A stretch of DNA of 64,000 bases, taken from the NCBI RefSeq assembly GCF_001999905.1, contig NZ_CP019640.1:763001-827000 (forward strand). The letters run 5' to 3'. Position numbers and translations under genes: made by a program. Positions 1 through 8,123 of the stretch are shown here, piece by piece (position 1 is the stretch's first letter; each line of letters begins with the position of its first letter). The notes below the pieces were generated by a model. That model searched no databases. It was not told the DNA's origin and worked only from the letters and a program-made list of their open reading frames with translations. Source of the stretch: Planococcus lenghuensis (GTDB lineage Bacteria > Bacillota > Bacilli > Bacillales_A > Planococcaceae).

Positions 1-124
1 GCCGGTTATCCCCGCTGACCAGTCGGCTGAAAATTCGTTTCACATAATCTTCCTCAATGCCGGTATCCATTGCATCGAAAACCGGTGAATCTTCTTCCGT
101 CAATAGGCGGATTGTATACTCCAT
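1..124 (-). CDS. GNAT-type acetyltransferase, N-terminal part only
   Basis: The first 41 codons of a gene that runs off the left edge. The start ATG is at 124, preceded on the minus strand by a good ribosome binding site (AGGAGTGAG). The visible protein begins MEYTIRLLTEED and continues with DTGIEEDYVKRIF, the pattern of the first strand and helix of GNAT N-acetyltransferases. The acetyl-CoA-binding motif lies outside the window, so neither substrate nor family is confirmed. It is divergent from the serpin gene. Confidence 0.45.
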   Translation of the reverse strand, partial: MEYTIRLLTEEDSPVFDAMDTGIEEDYVKRIFSRLVSGDNR

Positions 125-289
125 TCTTGTCTCACTCCTAAGTCCTGAGTTCCATCTTTCTATTATACCCAGTCAATTCAATGCCAGCCACTCGAGCAGA
201 GAATCCGTGCAAGCTGTAATTTCAATGGTCAAATTGAAACTTTCCCAGTCCTTTCCCAGTCTGATGCTGTAAAGGGGAGGGGTTTCCGG

Positions 290-1525
290 ATGAAGAAGTG
301 GCGGCAATCGCTGCTGATCCTGGGACTGACAGCCGGTATGACCGGCTGCGGGACAACGGACAGCGGACCTGGGAGCATGGCAATTTCAAGTGGTGTGGAT
401 TATGGGGAGACGGATTATGAATTGATTGCAGATCCGAACAACGAACTTGGCGTGAAACTGCTTGCGGATCTGTCGGAAACGGAGACCGGTAATATTTTCA
501 TCTCGCCTGCCAGTCTGTATATGGCGCTTGCCATGCTGTATAACGGCGCGGATGGCGTGACGCAGGATGAAATCGCCAAGGTGCTTGAAGCGGAGGAAAT
601 TACGCCTGAAGAAATGAACCGGGCGAATGCCTCGCTCATGATGGAACTCCGGAGCGAGTCGGATAAGATTCAGCTGAATGTGGCCAACTCGCTTTGGGTG
701 AAGGACAATTACCAGTTCGAAGGTGCATTCATTGAAAGCAGCCAAGACTATTACAATGCAAAAATCGAGTCGATCGATGTATCGGATCCGGCTTCAGCGG
801 ATGCTATCAACAATTGGGTGAGCGAAGCGACGAACGACAAAATCGAGGAGATGGTCCCGAATCCATTGCCCGGCAATTTAGTGGCGATCCTGCTGAATGC
901 CATTTACTTCAAGGGGGAGTGGCAGCATCCGTTCGAGCAGGAGGCGACGCAGCTGCAGCCTTTCAAGCTGACGGATGGCACATCAGAACAAGTGCCGCTC
1001 ATGCGTCTTCAGGCGGAACTGCCATATTTCGAAACGGAATCCTTTCAGGCGGTCTCACTTCCGTACGGAGACGGTGAAATGAGTATGCACGTGTTTTTGC
1101 CGAATGAGACCTCTTCACTGGAAGAATTCGTTTCCGGTCTGGACGCTGCCGCCTGGTCGGAATGGATGGAAGAATTCCATCCGCAGGAAGGCACACTCGG
1201 GTTCCCGAAATTCGAACTGGAGTATGAGGTCATACTGAATGAAACGCTCGAGCACCTTGGTATGGCAACGGCTTTTAGCAGCGTGGATCTATCACGTATG
1301 CTCGAGGAAAGCTCCGGGTTGTCTATCAGCGAAGTGAAGCAGAAAACATATATCAAAGTGAACGAAGAAGGGACGGAAGCGGCGGCGGCCACATCCATCG
1401 CCGTCGAAGAATCCGCGCCGGCTGACCCATTCAGCATGGAAGTGAACCGCCCGTTTTTCTTTGCCATTACAGACAGGGGCACGGGTGTCATTTTATTTAT
1501 GGGAGCGATTAAGAATCCGGCATAG
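290..1525 (+). CDS. Serpin family serine protease inhibitor, lipoprotein
   Basis: A 411-residue serpin, a suicide inhibitor that traps proteases through an exposed reactive-centre loop. A lipoprotein signal peptide ends in the lipobox MTGC (Cys20), so it is probably anchored on the outside of the membrane. The fold signature NIFISPASLYMALAML sits at about 65-80. The hinge EEGTEAAAATS near 360 is the alanine-rich form found in inhibitory serpins, followed by the C-terminal signature NRPFFFAITD. The scissile bond falls around Ser-Ala-Pro by counting from the hinge. Length matches the family. It stands alone, with its own terminator. Bacterial serpins are uncommon; the target protease cannot be inferred. 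Confidence 0.93.
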   Translation: MKKWRQSLLILGLTAGMTGCGTTDSGPGSMAISSGVDYGETDYELIADPNNELGVKLLADLSETETGNIFISPASLYMALAMLYNGADGVTQDEIAKVLEAEEITPEEMNRANASLMMELRSESDKIQLNVANSLWVKDNYQFEGAFIESSQDYYNAKIESIDVSDPASADAINNWVSEATNDKIEEMVPNPLPGNLVAILLNAIYFKGEWQHPFEQEATQLQPFKLTDGTSEQVPLMRLQAELPYFETESFQAVSLPYGDGEMSMHVFLPNETSSLEEFVSGLDAAAWSEWMEEFHPQEGTLGFPKFELEYEVILNETLEHLGMATAFSSVDLSRMLEESSGLSISEVKQKTYIKVNEEGTEAAAATSIAVEESAPADPFSMEVNRPFFFAITDRGTGVILFMGAIKNPA

Positions 1526-1538
1526 CAGTCTGCAAAGT

Positions 1539-1565
1539 AAGAGCGTGAATCCGCGCTCTTTTTTC
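1539..1565 (+). terminator. Rho-independent terminator of the serpin gene
   Basis: Inverted repeat AAGAGCG / CGCTCTT followed by a T-rich run, 14 bases after the serpin stop codon. Confidence 0.8.
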
Positions 1566-1611
1566 CTTTTATGGGCTGTCAAGTTAGTATTGTCATACTT
1601 AAAGAAAGCCA

Positions 1612-1640
1612 TTGACTTAACTCAAGACCTGTTTTATAGT
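1612..1640 (+). promoter_or_regulatory. Sigma-A promoter of the methylase operon
   Basis: TTGACT and TATAGT separated by 17 bases, ending 79 bases before the methylase start codon. This is close to the vegetative consensus and is the only good match in the gap after the serpin terminator. Confidence 0.65.
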
Positions 1641-1719
1641 TTAAATTAACAGAAAATTAATATTTTTATAAATAAACATAATTAGTATTGAAATACTCGG
1701 TTCAAAGTGAGGAAGCCGG

Positions 1720-3570
1720 ATGCATAATGAAAAAGCTTTATGGACACTGCTGGGTCAATTGCGCGGCTCTTTTTCCTTCGATGATGCACTGGAGCTTTCA
1801 GCAGTCGGAAGTCTGTTCGGTTTGTTGGCCCGGCGTGGAGAACTCGATTTTGATGCGTTGCTGTCATCTGAAAAAAGTATCAAAGATACGTTGGTGGCAG
1901 CTGAACAGGAACATTCGTGCCTTCAGGGCATCAGCAGTGGGTTAAACATCATTAACAGAGCTGCTTCAGTAGAATCGATCCGATTCTTATGTGATTTCAA
2001 CACATTGCGGAATGATATTGAGGATTATGACGACTGGTTTGAGGAAGTGCTGGAACTGATCAGCCGCCGAAGCCGGAGTAAAGGCGAGCATAGTTCTCCT
2101 GAGACGATCAATACGGCCGCGCTCTCGATTCTGAAGCCCGGGAGCGGCACATTTTACGACGGAGCAGCCGGGTTGGGCGGCGGTTTCATAGAAGCTTGCA
2201 GACAGGCCGGGGACACAGAACTGGTACTTTATGGTCAGGAACTTGATCCACGGGCATGGGCGCTGGCAAAAATCCGGCTGTTCCTTCACGGCATCGGGAA
2301 CGTAACACTTAAACAGGGCAATGTGCTGACAGATCCGGCTTTTACGGATGACAATCATGTCCGGCAATTCGATTACGTATTCATGGATGCGCCATTCGGA
2401 TTGACTTTACCGCATGCCGAAACACTCGAACAGGATCCCTACAGCCGCTTTCTGTATGGCGTTCCGTCCCGGCGCAGTACGGATCTCGCTTTTCTGTCGC
2501 ATGCCCTTGCGTCACTCAATAACAGGGGAAGAGGCATTGCCGTGACAGCGGACGGTGCTTTGTACCGGGGAGGGGCGGATGCGGCAATCCGGAAGAATAT
2601 CCTTGCTTCGGATATGATCGAAGCGGTGATTGCTTTGCCTGCCCGGCTCTATGAGACAGCCGTGCTGCCTGTGAATCTGATTGTATTCAATAAAAACAAG
2701 GGTGCGGATCGGAAAGGGTGCATTTTATTCATCAACGCGGGAGACAGGGCGGCGGAAGGGCAGCGCAGCCGCCGGGTGATGACAGCAGAAGAAATCCGCC
2801 GCATTACAGAGGTGATGGAAAGCGGAACGGACGTGCCGGGTTTCAGCAAATGGATCGGGACAGAAGAGGTCAAAGAAGGCAATCTCTTGCCGAGCCGGTA
2901 CTTGGTGGCAAGTGAGGCGGTGATTGCCGGAATCGGCACGGTCCGCGTATTCCCGGAACAATTGGATCAAGTGAAACGGGTGCCGCTGAAAGAGCGGGCG
3001 GAATTTTTCAGCGGGTTTAATGTTGTCTCAAGGAACAAGGAAAGCGATCAAGGCAAATACCGCATTGTGAAAATTTCAGACGTGCAGGACGGGCGGCTCA
3101 ATTTGGAAAACGTCACCCGATATGCAATCGATAACAACGCAAAAGTGGAGAAGTACCAGCTGGCAGCGGGAGATGTCATTTTGTCGATTCGGGGGCAGGC
3201 GTTAAAGTCGGCAGTCATTCCGGAAAACAGTGGAGACTTGCTGCTGTCGCAGAACTTTGTCGGCATCCGCTGCGGTCCCCGGCTGCATCCGGAATTTCTG
3301 AAAGTCTATTTGGACAGTCCGCTTGGCCAATTTTTATTAACAAGCAAATTGTCCGGCACGACGGTTCCAACGCTCAGTCGAAAAGACGTGGAAGCATTGG
3401 AAGTTCCTGATGTGCCAATCGGCGATCAAGTGAAAGTCATCCGTTCATACAGCAGTAAAAAAGCAGACATTGAACGGCAGATGAAAGAACTGGAGCGACA
3501 GCGGCAGGAAGTGAATAGGGAGATATACAGACAGATGGGGATTGGTGATGCGTTTGGGCTGACAAACTAA
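1720..3570 (+). CDS. Fused N6-adenine DNA methylase (HsdM-like) with C-terminal specificity domain
   Basis: 616 residues. The N-terminal two thirds resemble HsdM: a SAM-binding motif I variant, DGAAGLGG, at 147-154, and the late YETAVLPVNLIVF segment near 311-323. Residues from about 400 resemble a single HsdS target-recognition unit (KYRIVKISDVQDG, DVILSIRG, TTVPTLSRKDVEAL) ending in a charged coiled coil. Motif IV, normally NPPF/Y, reads DAPF at 223-226, so both the first residue and the first proline differ. No restriction subunit is visible in this window. It could be an orphan methylase, an anti-restriction or regulatory methylase, or a SAM-binding protein with another substrate. It is followed immediately by two small genes and an RDD protein. 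Confidence 0.85.
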   Translation: MHNEKALWTLLGQLRGSFSFDDALELSAVGSLFGLLARRGELDFDALLSSEKSIKDTLVAAEQEHSCLQGISSGLNIINRAASVESIRFLCDFNTLRNDIEDYDDWFEEVLELISRRSRSKGEHSSPETINTAALSILKPGSGTFYDGAAGLGGGFIEACRQAGDTELVLYGQELDPRAWALAKIRLFLHGIGNVTLKQGNVLTDPAFTDDNHVRQFDYVFMDAPFGLTLPHAETLEQDPYSRFLYGVPSRRSTDLAFLSHALASLNNRGRGIAVTADGALYRGGADAAIRKNILASDMIEAVIALPARLYETAVLPVNLIVFNKNKGADRKGCILFINAGDRAAEGQRSRRVMTAEEIRRITEVMESGTDVPGFSKWIGTEEVKEGNLLPSRYLVASEAVIAGIGTVRVFPEQLDQVKRVPLKERAEFFSGFNVVSRNKESDQGKYRIVKISDVQDGRLNLENVTRYAIDNNAKVEKYQLAAGDVILSIRGQALKSAVIPENSGDLLLSQNFVGIRCGPRLHPEFLKVYLDSPLGQFLLTSKLSGTTVPTLSRKDVEALEVPDVPIGDQVKVIRSYSSKKADIERQMKELERQRQEVNREIYRQMGIGDAFGLTN

Positions 3571-3587
3571 CGGTGGAGGGGATCAGA

Positions 3588-3854
3588 ATGGAATGGTCAT
3601 ATTGGAAAATCGTCTGCAAATACGGACATGTCGGGATAAGGAAAGAAGTCAGCGTCGCCCGGCATTTACAGCTTCCGGCTCATTGTACACTTCTGGATGC
3701 ATGCAAGGTGGCGGGGGAAATGCCTGGCGTGAAAAATAACGGTGTGTTTTCAGGCCGGCAGATCTCGCTTGAGGAATTTTTGCAGGGCCATCGGGAAGAA
3801 GCGGAAAATCTGTATTTGCAGAAACTGAAGAGCCACCGGAATGCGACGGCTTAG
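3588..3854 (+). CDS. Small conserved-looking protein of unknown function
   Basis: 88 residues, beginning MEWSYWKIVCKYGHVG. I do not recognise a family. The start at 3588 is chosen because GGAGGGG lies 7 bases upstream; an in-frame GTG at 3573 lacks a site. The gene begins 17 bases after the methylase stop, so it is probably cotranscribed with it and may assist it. It contains an N-terminal segment with Cys, Lys and His residues (CKYGHVGIRKEVSVARH) and an acidic, helical C-terminus. It has no signal peptide or membrane segment. Confidence 0.6.
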   Translation: MEWSYWKIVCKYGHVGIRKEVSVARHLQLPAHCTLLDACKVAGEMPGVKNNGVFSGRQISLEEFLQGHREEAENLYLQKLKSHRNATA

Positions 3855-3966
3855 TTTCGGGCGGTTGACAGATGTCGATCTGCCGCGGACAGTGAAAATC
3901 TATTTAGTCAAAGAAATCCTTGGCGGATGGCTCGGTCGGCCGGAAAAGCGCGGGCTGATGGTCTGA
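3841..3966 (+). CDS. Possible 41-residue basic protein
   Basis: An ATG-initiated frame overlapping the last 14 bases of the preceding gene and ending 35 bases before the RDD gene. The product starts MRRLSFGRLTDVDLPR and contains KIYLVKEILGGWLGR, an amphipathic helix. The overlap typical of translational coupling, and the way it fills the gap, favour coding. I know of no family and it could be chance. Confidence 0.35.
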   Translation: MRRLSFGRLTDVDLPRTVKIYLVKEILGGWLGRPEKRGLMV

Positions 3967-4001
3967 CAGCTCAACGAACCGGAAAAGGACGTGTAAACGC
4001 A

Positions 4002-4409
4002 ATGGAACAACTTACAAAGAGACGAGTGAAGGCAAGTGCGATTGACTTTGCAATGGCCACTGCGATTACGTTGACAATCGAGCAACTGCTCCGCAAAAAA
4101 ATAAAAAATGAAGCGTTCCATGTATTAATTACGCCAACTGCCGTTCAATGGGGTCTGGAATTCATTCAATTGAAGCAGAGCGGGCAGACGGTAGGATACA
4201 AACAGCAAGGACTCGTCCTCGAAAACAGCCATGGTTCCGAATTGGCCACTATGCAGATTGCCAAACGAATCTTTTACCGTGATACGATCGGTCCGTGGGT
4301 TTACTGGAAAGAACGGAAAAAGCTCGAAAGTGGAAATGGTGCAATATTGCCGCAGGACCGGTTTTCAGGAACGATTGTGAGAGAAACAAAGAGAGAAATG
4401 AATCACTGA
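4002..4409 (+). CDS. RDD-family small membrane protein
   Basis: 135 residues. The hallmark RDD pattern is present: R-x2-A-x2-ID in the first helix (RRVKASAID), and later GQTVGYKQQGL, matching the GQTxGKxxxGL signature. Members are membrane proteins of mostly unknown role, some linked to ion homeostasis. The hydrophobic helices are short for the family, so topology is uncertain. The ATG at 4002 is preferred over a longer frame from 3927, whose extra residues look like read-through of the preceding small gene. It is probably the last gene of the methylase operon and ends in a strong terminator. Confidence 0.6.
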   Translation: MEQLTKRRVKASAIDFAMATAITLTIEQLLRKKIKNEAFHVLITPTAVQWGLEFIQLKQSGQTVGYKQQGLVLENSHGSELATMQIAKRIFYRDTIGPWVYWKERKKLESGNGAILPQDRFSGTIVRETKREMNH

Positions 4410-4449
4410 AAACCGCTTCCCGAATACTTTCCGGAAGCGGTTTTCAGTG
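4404..4449. terminator. Bidirectional terminator between RDD and DUF4236 genes
   Basis: A perfect 17-base inverted repeat (arms 4404-4420 and 4433-4449) containing AAAACCGCTTCC and its complement, with T-rich outer arms on both strands. It sits between two convergent genes and overlaps the RDD stop codon. Confidence 0.85.
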
Positions 4450-4461
4450 GAAAGAGGGCAA

Positions 4462-5568
4462 TTATACGCCGGCTGCTTCCAGTTTTTCCACAGGTGCGAA
4501 TCCCTGTGTTTTCTTGAATTTCATGTTATGCGGGAAGTTCGCCATCGAATCAGAGCAGTCGATGGCCTCGAAGTTCAGGCTGTTCAACGTGTGCCGGTCA
4601 AACTTGACTGAGAGAATCGGGAGTGTCCCGGTTTTGCCTGTGACTGTATCAAGGATTTCATCCAGCGCATGGACGATGACTGTGTCAAAGGGCAGGATGG
4701 CGAACAAATCACGGGCAATGCGGATCGCTGCGCTGCATACATAATCCTGCTGGATATCGAAATACATCGTCTTAGACATGTTCTTGACGGATAATTTTCC
4801 GGTTTTGGTGAGTGATTTTACTTGGGGCGGCACAACGTGTTCTGAACTGACCAGGAATTCCACTTCAATCGTTTTCGGGTCTTCGATAATGAATTCAAAC
4901 CCGCTGCCGAATTCCAACAGGTCATCCAGCGGATTCAATTCCTCGATGACTTGCAGATATGCTTCGACCTCCTGCTGAAGGATCCGGTTTGCGAGCCGGA
5001 CAGTGCGGATCATTTCCTTGAACTCTTCCGTATCCCTTTCCCGTGCATCCGTCAAAGCCTGTTTCAGTTTCGCTTCTTCTTTATCTGCTGTCTTCAACAG
5101 TTGCTGCATGAAGGAGGGGGTGAATGCTTCCAGTCGGCGCTGTGCTTCCAGTTCATGTTCTCCGATGTCTTTCGTATGATGCGGATGCTTGTACCGGCTG
5201 ATTTCAGGCCAATCAAATACATCATCGCATTCCTTATGTATCGAGCGGATCATTTCCAACTGATTTTCAAATACTTGAACTTCATACCGGGCTTGCTGCA
5301 ATTCTTCCTGCTTGGCGATTTCTTTTTGCTGCCTGGCGAGCTGCTGCCGCTGTGAATGCGCAGCGCTTTTATATTTCCTGCCTGAACTCGAAGTGGAGAC
5401 ATAGGAAATGCCTGTTCCAGGAATGCTTGCTGTTGTCCGTCGCTGCCCGCGGGAATTTACCGAATAACGGAGACCCTTTACCCCAACGCTTGCTCCGACT
5501 CCCCGTTTCGATACATTGACCCGAACACCAGGTGCAATTTTAAAACTTTTTCTGAATCCTAATCCCAT
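4462..5568 (-). CDS. DUF4236-domain protein with coiled coil
   Basis: 368 residues. The N-terminal 60 residues are a DUF4236 domain: MGLGFRKSFKIAPGVRVN, then a Gly/Ser-rich segment including SKRGVGASVGVKG and GTGISY. Residues from about 70 to 120 are Gln/Glu/Lys rich and predicted coiled coil. The rest is a soluble alpha/beta region I cannot assign. DUF4236 is widespread in bacteria and its function is unknown. The start is set by GGAGG 8 bases before the ATG. The gene is monocistronic and convergent with the methylase operon. Confidence 0.8.
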   Translation of the reverse strand: MGLGFRKSFKIAPGVRVNVSKRGVGASVGVKGLRYSVNSRGQRRTTASIPGTGISYVSTSSSGRKYKSAAHSQRQQLARQQKEIAKQEELQQARYEVQVFENQLEMIRSIHKECDDVFDWPEISRYKHPHHTKDIGEHELEAQRRLEAFTPSFMQQLLKTADKEEAKLKQALTDARERDTEEFKEMIRTVRLANRILQQEVEAYLQVIEELNPLDDLLEFGSGFEFIIEDPKTIEVEFLVSSEHVVPPQVKSLTKTGKLSVKNMSKTMYFDIQQDYVCSAAIRIARDLFAILPFDTVIVHALDEILDTVTGKTGTLPILSVKFDRHTLNSLNFEAIDCSDSMANFPHNMKFKKTQGFAPVEKLEAAGV

Positions 5569-5677
5569 CTTATTACCTCCCTTTCACCCAGTATATGCCA
5601 TGGTGAATGGGTAATATAGTTTGAAAAGAAATTTTTCTGTAGTTAAATTTATTAGCAATAAGATCAATCTTTATCAA

Positions 5678-5705
5678 TTGACACAACGAAAAAAATAAAT
5701 ATAAT
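5678..5705 (+). promoter_or_regulatory. Sigma-A promoter of hsp20
   Basis: TTGACA and TATAAT separated by 16 bases, both perfect hexamers. Transcription would start near 5712, leaving a leader of about 200 bases before the hsp20 ATG. I see no CtsR or CIRCE element, so heat control, if any, may lie in this leader, which contains a possible 18-codon upstream frame at 5788-5844. Confidence 0.7.
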
Positions 5706-5918
5706 ACATGGTAGAAAGACAATAAACTAATCATTCAATTAATTATCCAAGCCGTTCATTCATTTCAGACAGAGGAGCTGATGCGTGATGGCAGAGAAAC
5801 TGCTCATGTGGAAGGGGAGAAAGAACCGGGACAGCCCTTTTTGAATTGCGTCCGCTTACGATCACGGATTTTTGCTGCTGACCAATTCATTAAAACATCG
5901 TGGAAAGGAATGATTCTG

Positions 5919-6344
5919 ATGAATACATTGTTTCCGAAAAAACATGATGACTTTTTCCCAAGTCTTTTTGGAAGCGGGTTGGAATCGGACTTTTTCAATA
6001 AGTTTTTTGGTGAACCGACGTATCCGCAAGTGGACATCAAGGAAAAAGGGGAGCAGTACGAGTTTACAGTCGACCTGCCGGGCTTTGCGAAAGAAGATAT
6101 TGAAGTGGAGTACCGCGACGGCTATCTGGAAATCCGCGGCAATAAGCAGCAGAAACAGGAAACGGAAGAACGCGATGGCCGCTATATCCGAAAAGAGCGT
6201 TCCTACGGCGCATTCAAACGAAGCTTCTATATTGGTGATATCGAAGAGGACAATATTTCCGGTTCTTTCAAGGAAGGGATCCTGACGCTCAACGTGCCGA
6301 AATCATCGGAACGGGAGAGAGGGCGCCGCATTCAGATTGAGTAG
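5919..6344 (+). CDS. Hsp20/alpha-crystallin small heat shock protein
   Basis: 141 residues. This is an ATP-independent chaperone that binds unfolding proteins in the cytoplasm. A Phe-rich N-terminal arm (DDFFPSLFGSGLESDFF) is followed by the alpha-crystallin domain from about 35 to 128. That domain has the strand pattern YEFTVDLPGFAKEDI, the central GxLxI-like element DGYLEIRGN, and the end signature FKEGILTLNVPK. ATG 5919 is chosen because GAAAGGA lies 10 bases upstream; ATG 5910 is too close to that site. Longer frames into the leader encode no family sequence. It is monocistronic, with its own promoter and terminator. Confidence 0.9.
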   Translation: MNTLFPKKHDDFFPSLFGSGLESDFFNKFFGEPTYPQVDIKEKGEQYEFTVDLPGFAKEDIEVEYRDGYLEIRGNKQQKQETEERDGRYIRKERSYGAFKRSFYIGDIEEDNISGSFKEGILTLNVPKSSERERGRRIQIE

Positions 6345-6392
6345 AGTTTAGTAAATAACGGTTTTGAAACGAATCAGGCATCAAGATGCAAA

Positions 6393-6426
6393 AACAGGCG
6401 GATGGCTGTAAGGAGCCGCCTGTTTT
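6393..6426 (+). terminator. Terminator downstream of hsp20
   Basis: Inverted repeat AACAGGCGG / CCGCCTGTT followed by TTTTCTTGTT, 48 bases after hsp20. Confidence 0.7.
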
Positions 6427-6589
6427 CTTGTTGTCGCAAAAACATAAACAATTAACTTGCATTTCCCCTCCATTCTCCCCTACAATACGACAAGTAACCA
6501 CAAGGCCGTGCGCATGCGCATCGCCTTTTTACTTTTTTATATATAAATTGAGGCAAGTATTCAACATCCCACCCGGCATCGGAAAGAGT

Positions 6590-6720
6590 AAATGCGAGAC
6601 GCCTGCGGAAGAACGGACGGATCAAAGATCCCGCGTGCCGGCAGGGCCGTTCGTCCGCGGCAAACGGTTTTGCTTGCGCAGGAGCAAGCGAGCTTTTACG
6701 ATCCGAATGCCGGTCTTTAA
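6590..6720. repeat. GC-rich palindromic intergenic repeat fragment
   Basis: The gap between hsp20 and the YitT gene holds a GC-rich block with nested hairpins, including GGACGGATC / GGCCGTTCGTCC and CTTGCGCAGGAGCAAG. The latter motif recurs at 13546-13565 (CTTGCGCAGAAGCAAG). It resembles the non-coding palindromic elements elsewhere in this window. No open frame here looks like a gene. Confidence 0.45.
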
Positions 6721-6766
6721 AATGTAAATTCTTTAGATTAACTTATTATAGAATGGAGAAATAATT

Positions 6767-7627
6767 ATGGATCGGCTGATCAGACTTTCTATTGTATTCG
6801 TGGCGTCTGTCGTCCTGGCAGCGTCACTTAATTTGTTTTTATTGCCGCATGAAATCCTGACAGGCGGCGTATCAGGGATTGCCATGATTCTCGGGCTAAT
6901 GACGCCGGTCAATACGGGTATCTGGATTATTATTTTAAATATCCCGATTCTCATCCTCGGCTGGATGAAGCTCGGTAAAGTGTTTATCGCGAACAGCGTT
7001 TTCTCAGTGCTTGTAACATCAGTGGCGCTTTTGTATATCCCGGTCATGGAATTGACAGGTGATGTACTGCTATCCTCGGTATTCGGCGGTGTGATTGCCG
7101 GTATCGCGATCGGCTTAATTGTCCGTTTTCATAGTTCAACGGGCGGATTTGATGTCGTGGGGCTATTCCTGACGATGAAAAAGGACATCCCGCTCGGCGG
7201 CCTCGTCTTTGCCATGAACAGTACCGTTGTGTTCATCTCAGGTTTCATTTTTTCATGGGAACTCGCGATGTACACGATGGCATCCATTTACATCACGGGA
7301 CTTGTCGTGGACCGCATCCATACGCGTCACGTTAAACTGAGCCTGATGGTTGTGACGAATAAAGGAGAGGAAGTCAAAAAAGAATTGCTGGATAATTTAT
7401 ATCGCGGCATTACCGTCGTCGACGGAGAAGGGGCTTATTCGGAAGCACAGCTTAAAGTGCTCTATACCGTCATTAACCGCTATGAATTGGCCCTTGTGCG
7501 TCCGTTGATCAGAAATATCGATCCAAATGCGTTCGTCAGTATCAATGAAACAATGGAAGTGATGGGTAATTTCAGAAGAGACGATCCTTCAAATAAAACT
7601 GCACATTCCAAGAAGAACGCAGCATAA
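6767..7627 (+). CDS. YitT family membrane protein
   Basis: 286 residues. Five or six hydrophobic helices fill residues 1-170; the signature N-terminal region SLNLFLLPHEILTGGVSGIAMILGL is the YitT_membrane (DUF161) pattern. A C-terminal cytosolic DUF2179 domain follows (about 210-275), with GITVVDGEGAYS, the usual glycine turn. B. subtilis has several paralogues (YitT, YpjC, YvjA, YqfU); the substrate is unknown, and some act in spore germination or transport. I cannot tell which paralogue this is. Start ATG 6767, with GGAGAAAT upstream. It stands alone between terminators. Confidence 0.85.
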   Translation: MDRLIRLSIVFVASVVLAASLNLFLLPHEILTGGVSGIAMILGLMTPVNTGIWIIILNIPILILGWMKLGKVFIANSVFSVLVTSVALLYIPVMELTGDVLLSSVFGGVIAGIAIGLIVRFHSSTGGFDVVGLFLTMKKDIPLGGLVFAMNSTVVFISGFIFSWELAMYTMASIYITGLVVDRIHTRHVKLSLMVVTNKGEEVKKELLDNLYRGITVVDGEGAYSEAQLKVLYTVINRYELALVRPLIRNIDPNAFVSINETMEVMGNFRRDDPSNKTAHSKKNAA

Positions 7628-7630
7628 AAG

Positions 7631-7663
7631 AAAGCCGCTTCCCGTTAACCGAGGAGCAGCTTT
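7631..7663. terminator. Bidirectional terminator between yitT-like and yrhK-like genes
   Basis: Inverted repeat AAAGCCGCTTCC / GAGGAGCAGCTTT lying between two convergent genes, with T-rich outer flanks. Confidence 0.6.
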
Positions 7664-7665
7664 AT

Positions 7666-7947
7666 CTATTTCCAGTGACCGGCAGTTTTTCTTGTATGCT
7701 CAATGGATAAATTGGTCTTTACGTTATAAAGTGCCCGCCCGGCGAGGATCAGACTGCCGAAAAGATAAAGGGTATTCGCATAGCCACCCTCTGAGCTGAA
7801 AAAATTGATCAGGCTGCCGGCGACGAAAAAGAAGGCAACGAGCAGGTCGTTGAACGTAGTTGTCAGCTTGCACTCTTTTCTGAATAAAATCCGCGAAGCG
7901 GCGGTTTGAATTTCTACATAGTCCTGATTGTGTTTGATGCTCAGCAT
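7666..7947 (-). CDS. YrhK-like small membrane protein
   Basis: 93 residues. Two hydrophobic helices (TTFNDLLVAFFFVAGSLINF and a second around LYLFGSLILAGRAL) follow a short N-terminal strand region. This arrangement and the NDLLVAFFFVAGS segment match the YrhK domain. Function is unknown. The start at 7947 is preferred because GAGGAGG lies 7 bases upstream; a longer frame to 8010 lacks such a site. It is convergent with the YitT gene. Confidence 0.65.
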   Translation of the reverse strand: MLSIKHNQDYVEIQTAASRILFRKECKLTTTFNDLLVAFFFVAGSLINFFSSEGGYANTLYLFGSLILAGRALYNVKTNLSIEHTRKTAGHWK

Positions 7948-8088
7948 GTCTGTGCCTCCTCTGACTTTCAATTCTCTTTCTCCGTACATAGCCGATTTTT
8001 CGTTTTTCAATCTTCCTGCCCCAAAAAGTAATTGAACCGTAACAGTCCGTAATTGAAATGAGATTGCTGCAATTTTCCCATGGAAAAA

Positions 8089-8114
8089 CGGCTCCGGATT
8101 TTATTCCGGAACCG
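8089..8114 (-). terminator. Terminator of the DinB-family gene
   Basis: CGGTTCCGGA / TCCGGAGCCG read on the minus strand, followed by TTTTTCC, immediately after the DinB-family stop codon. Confidence 0.75.
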
Positions 8115-8123
8115 CTGTATCGT

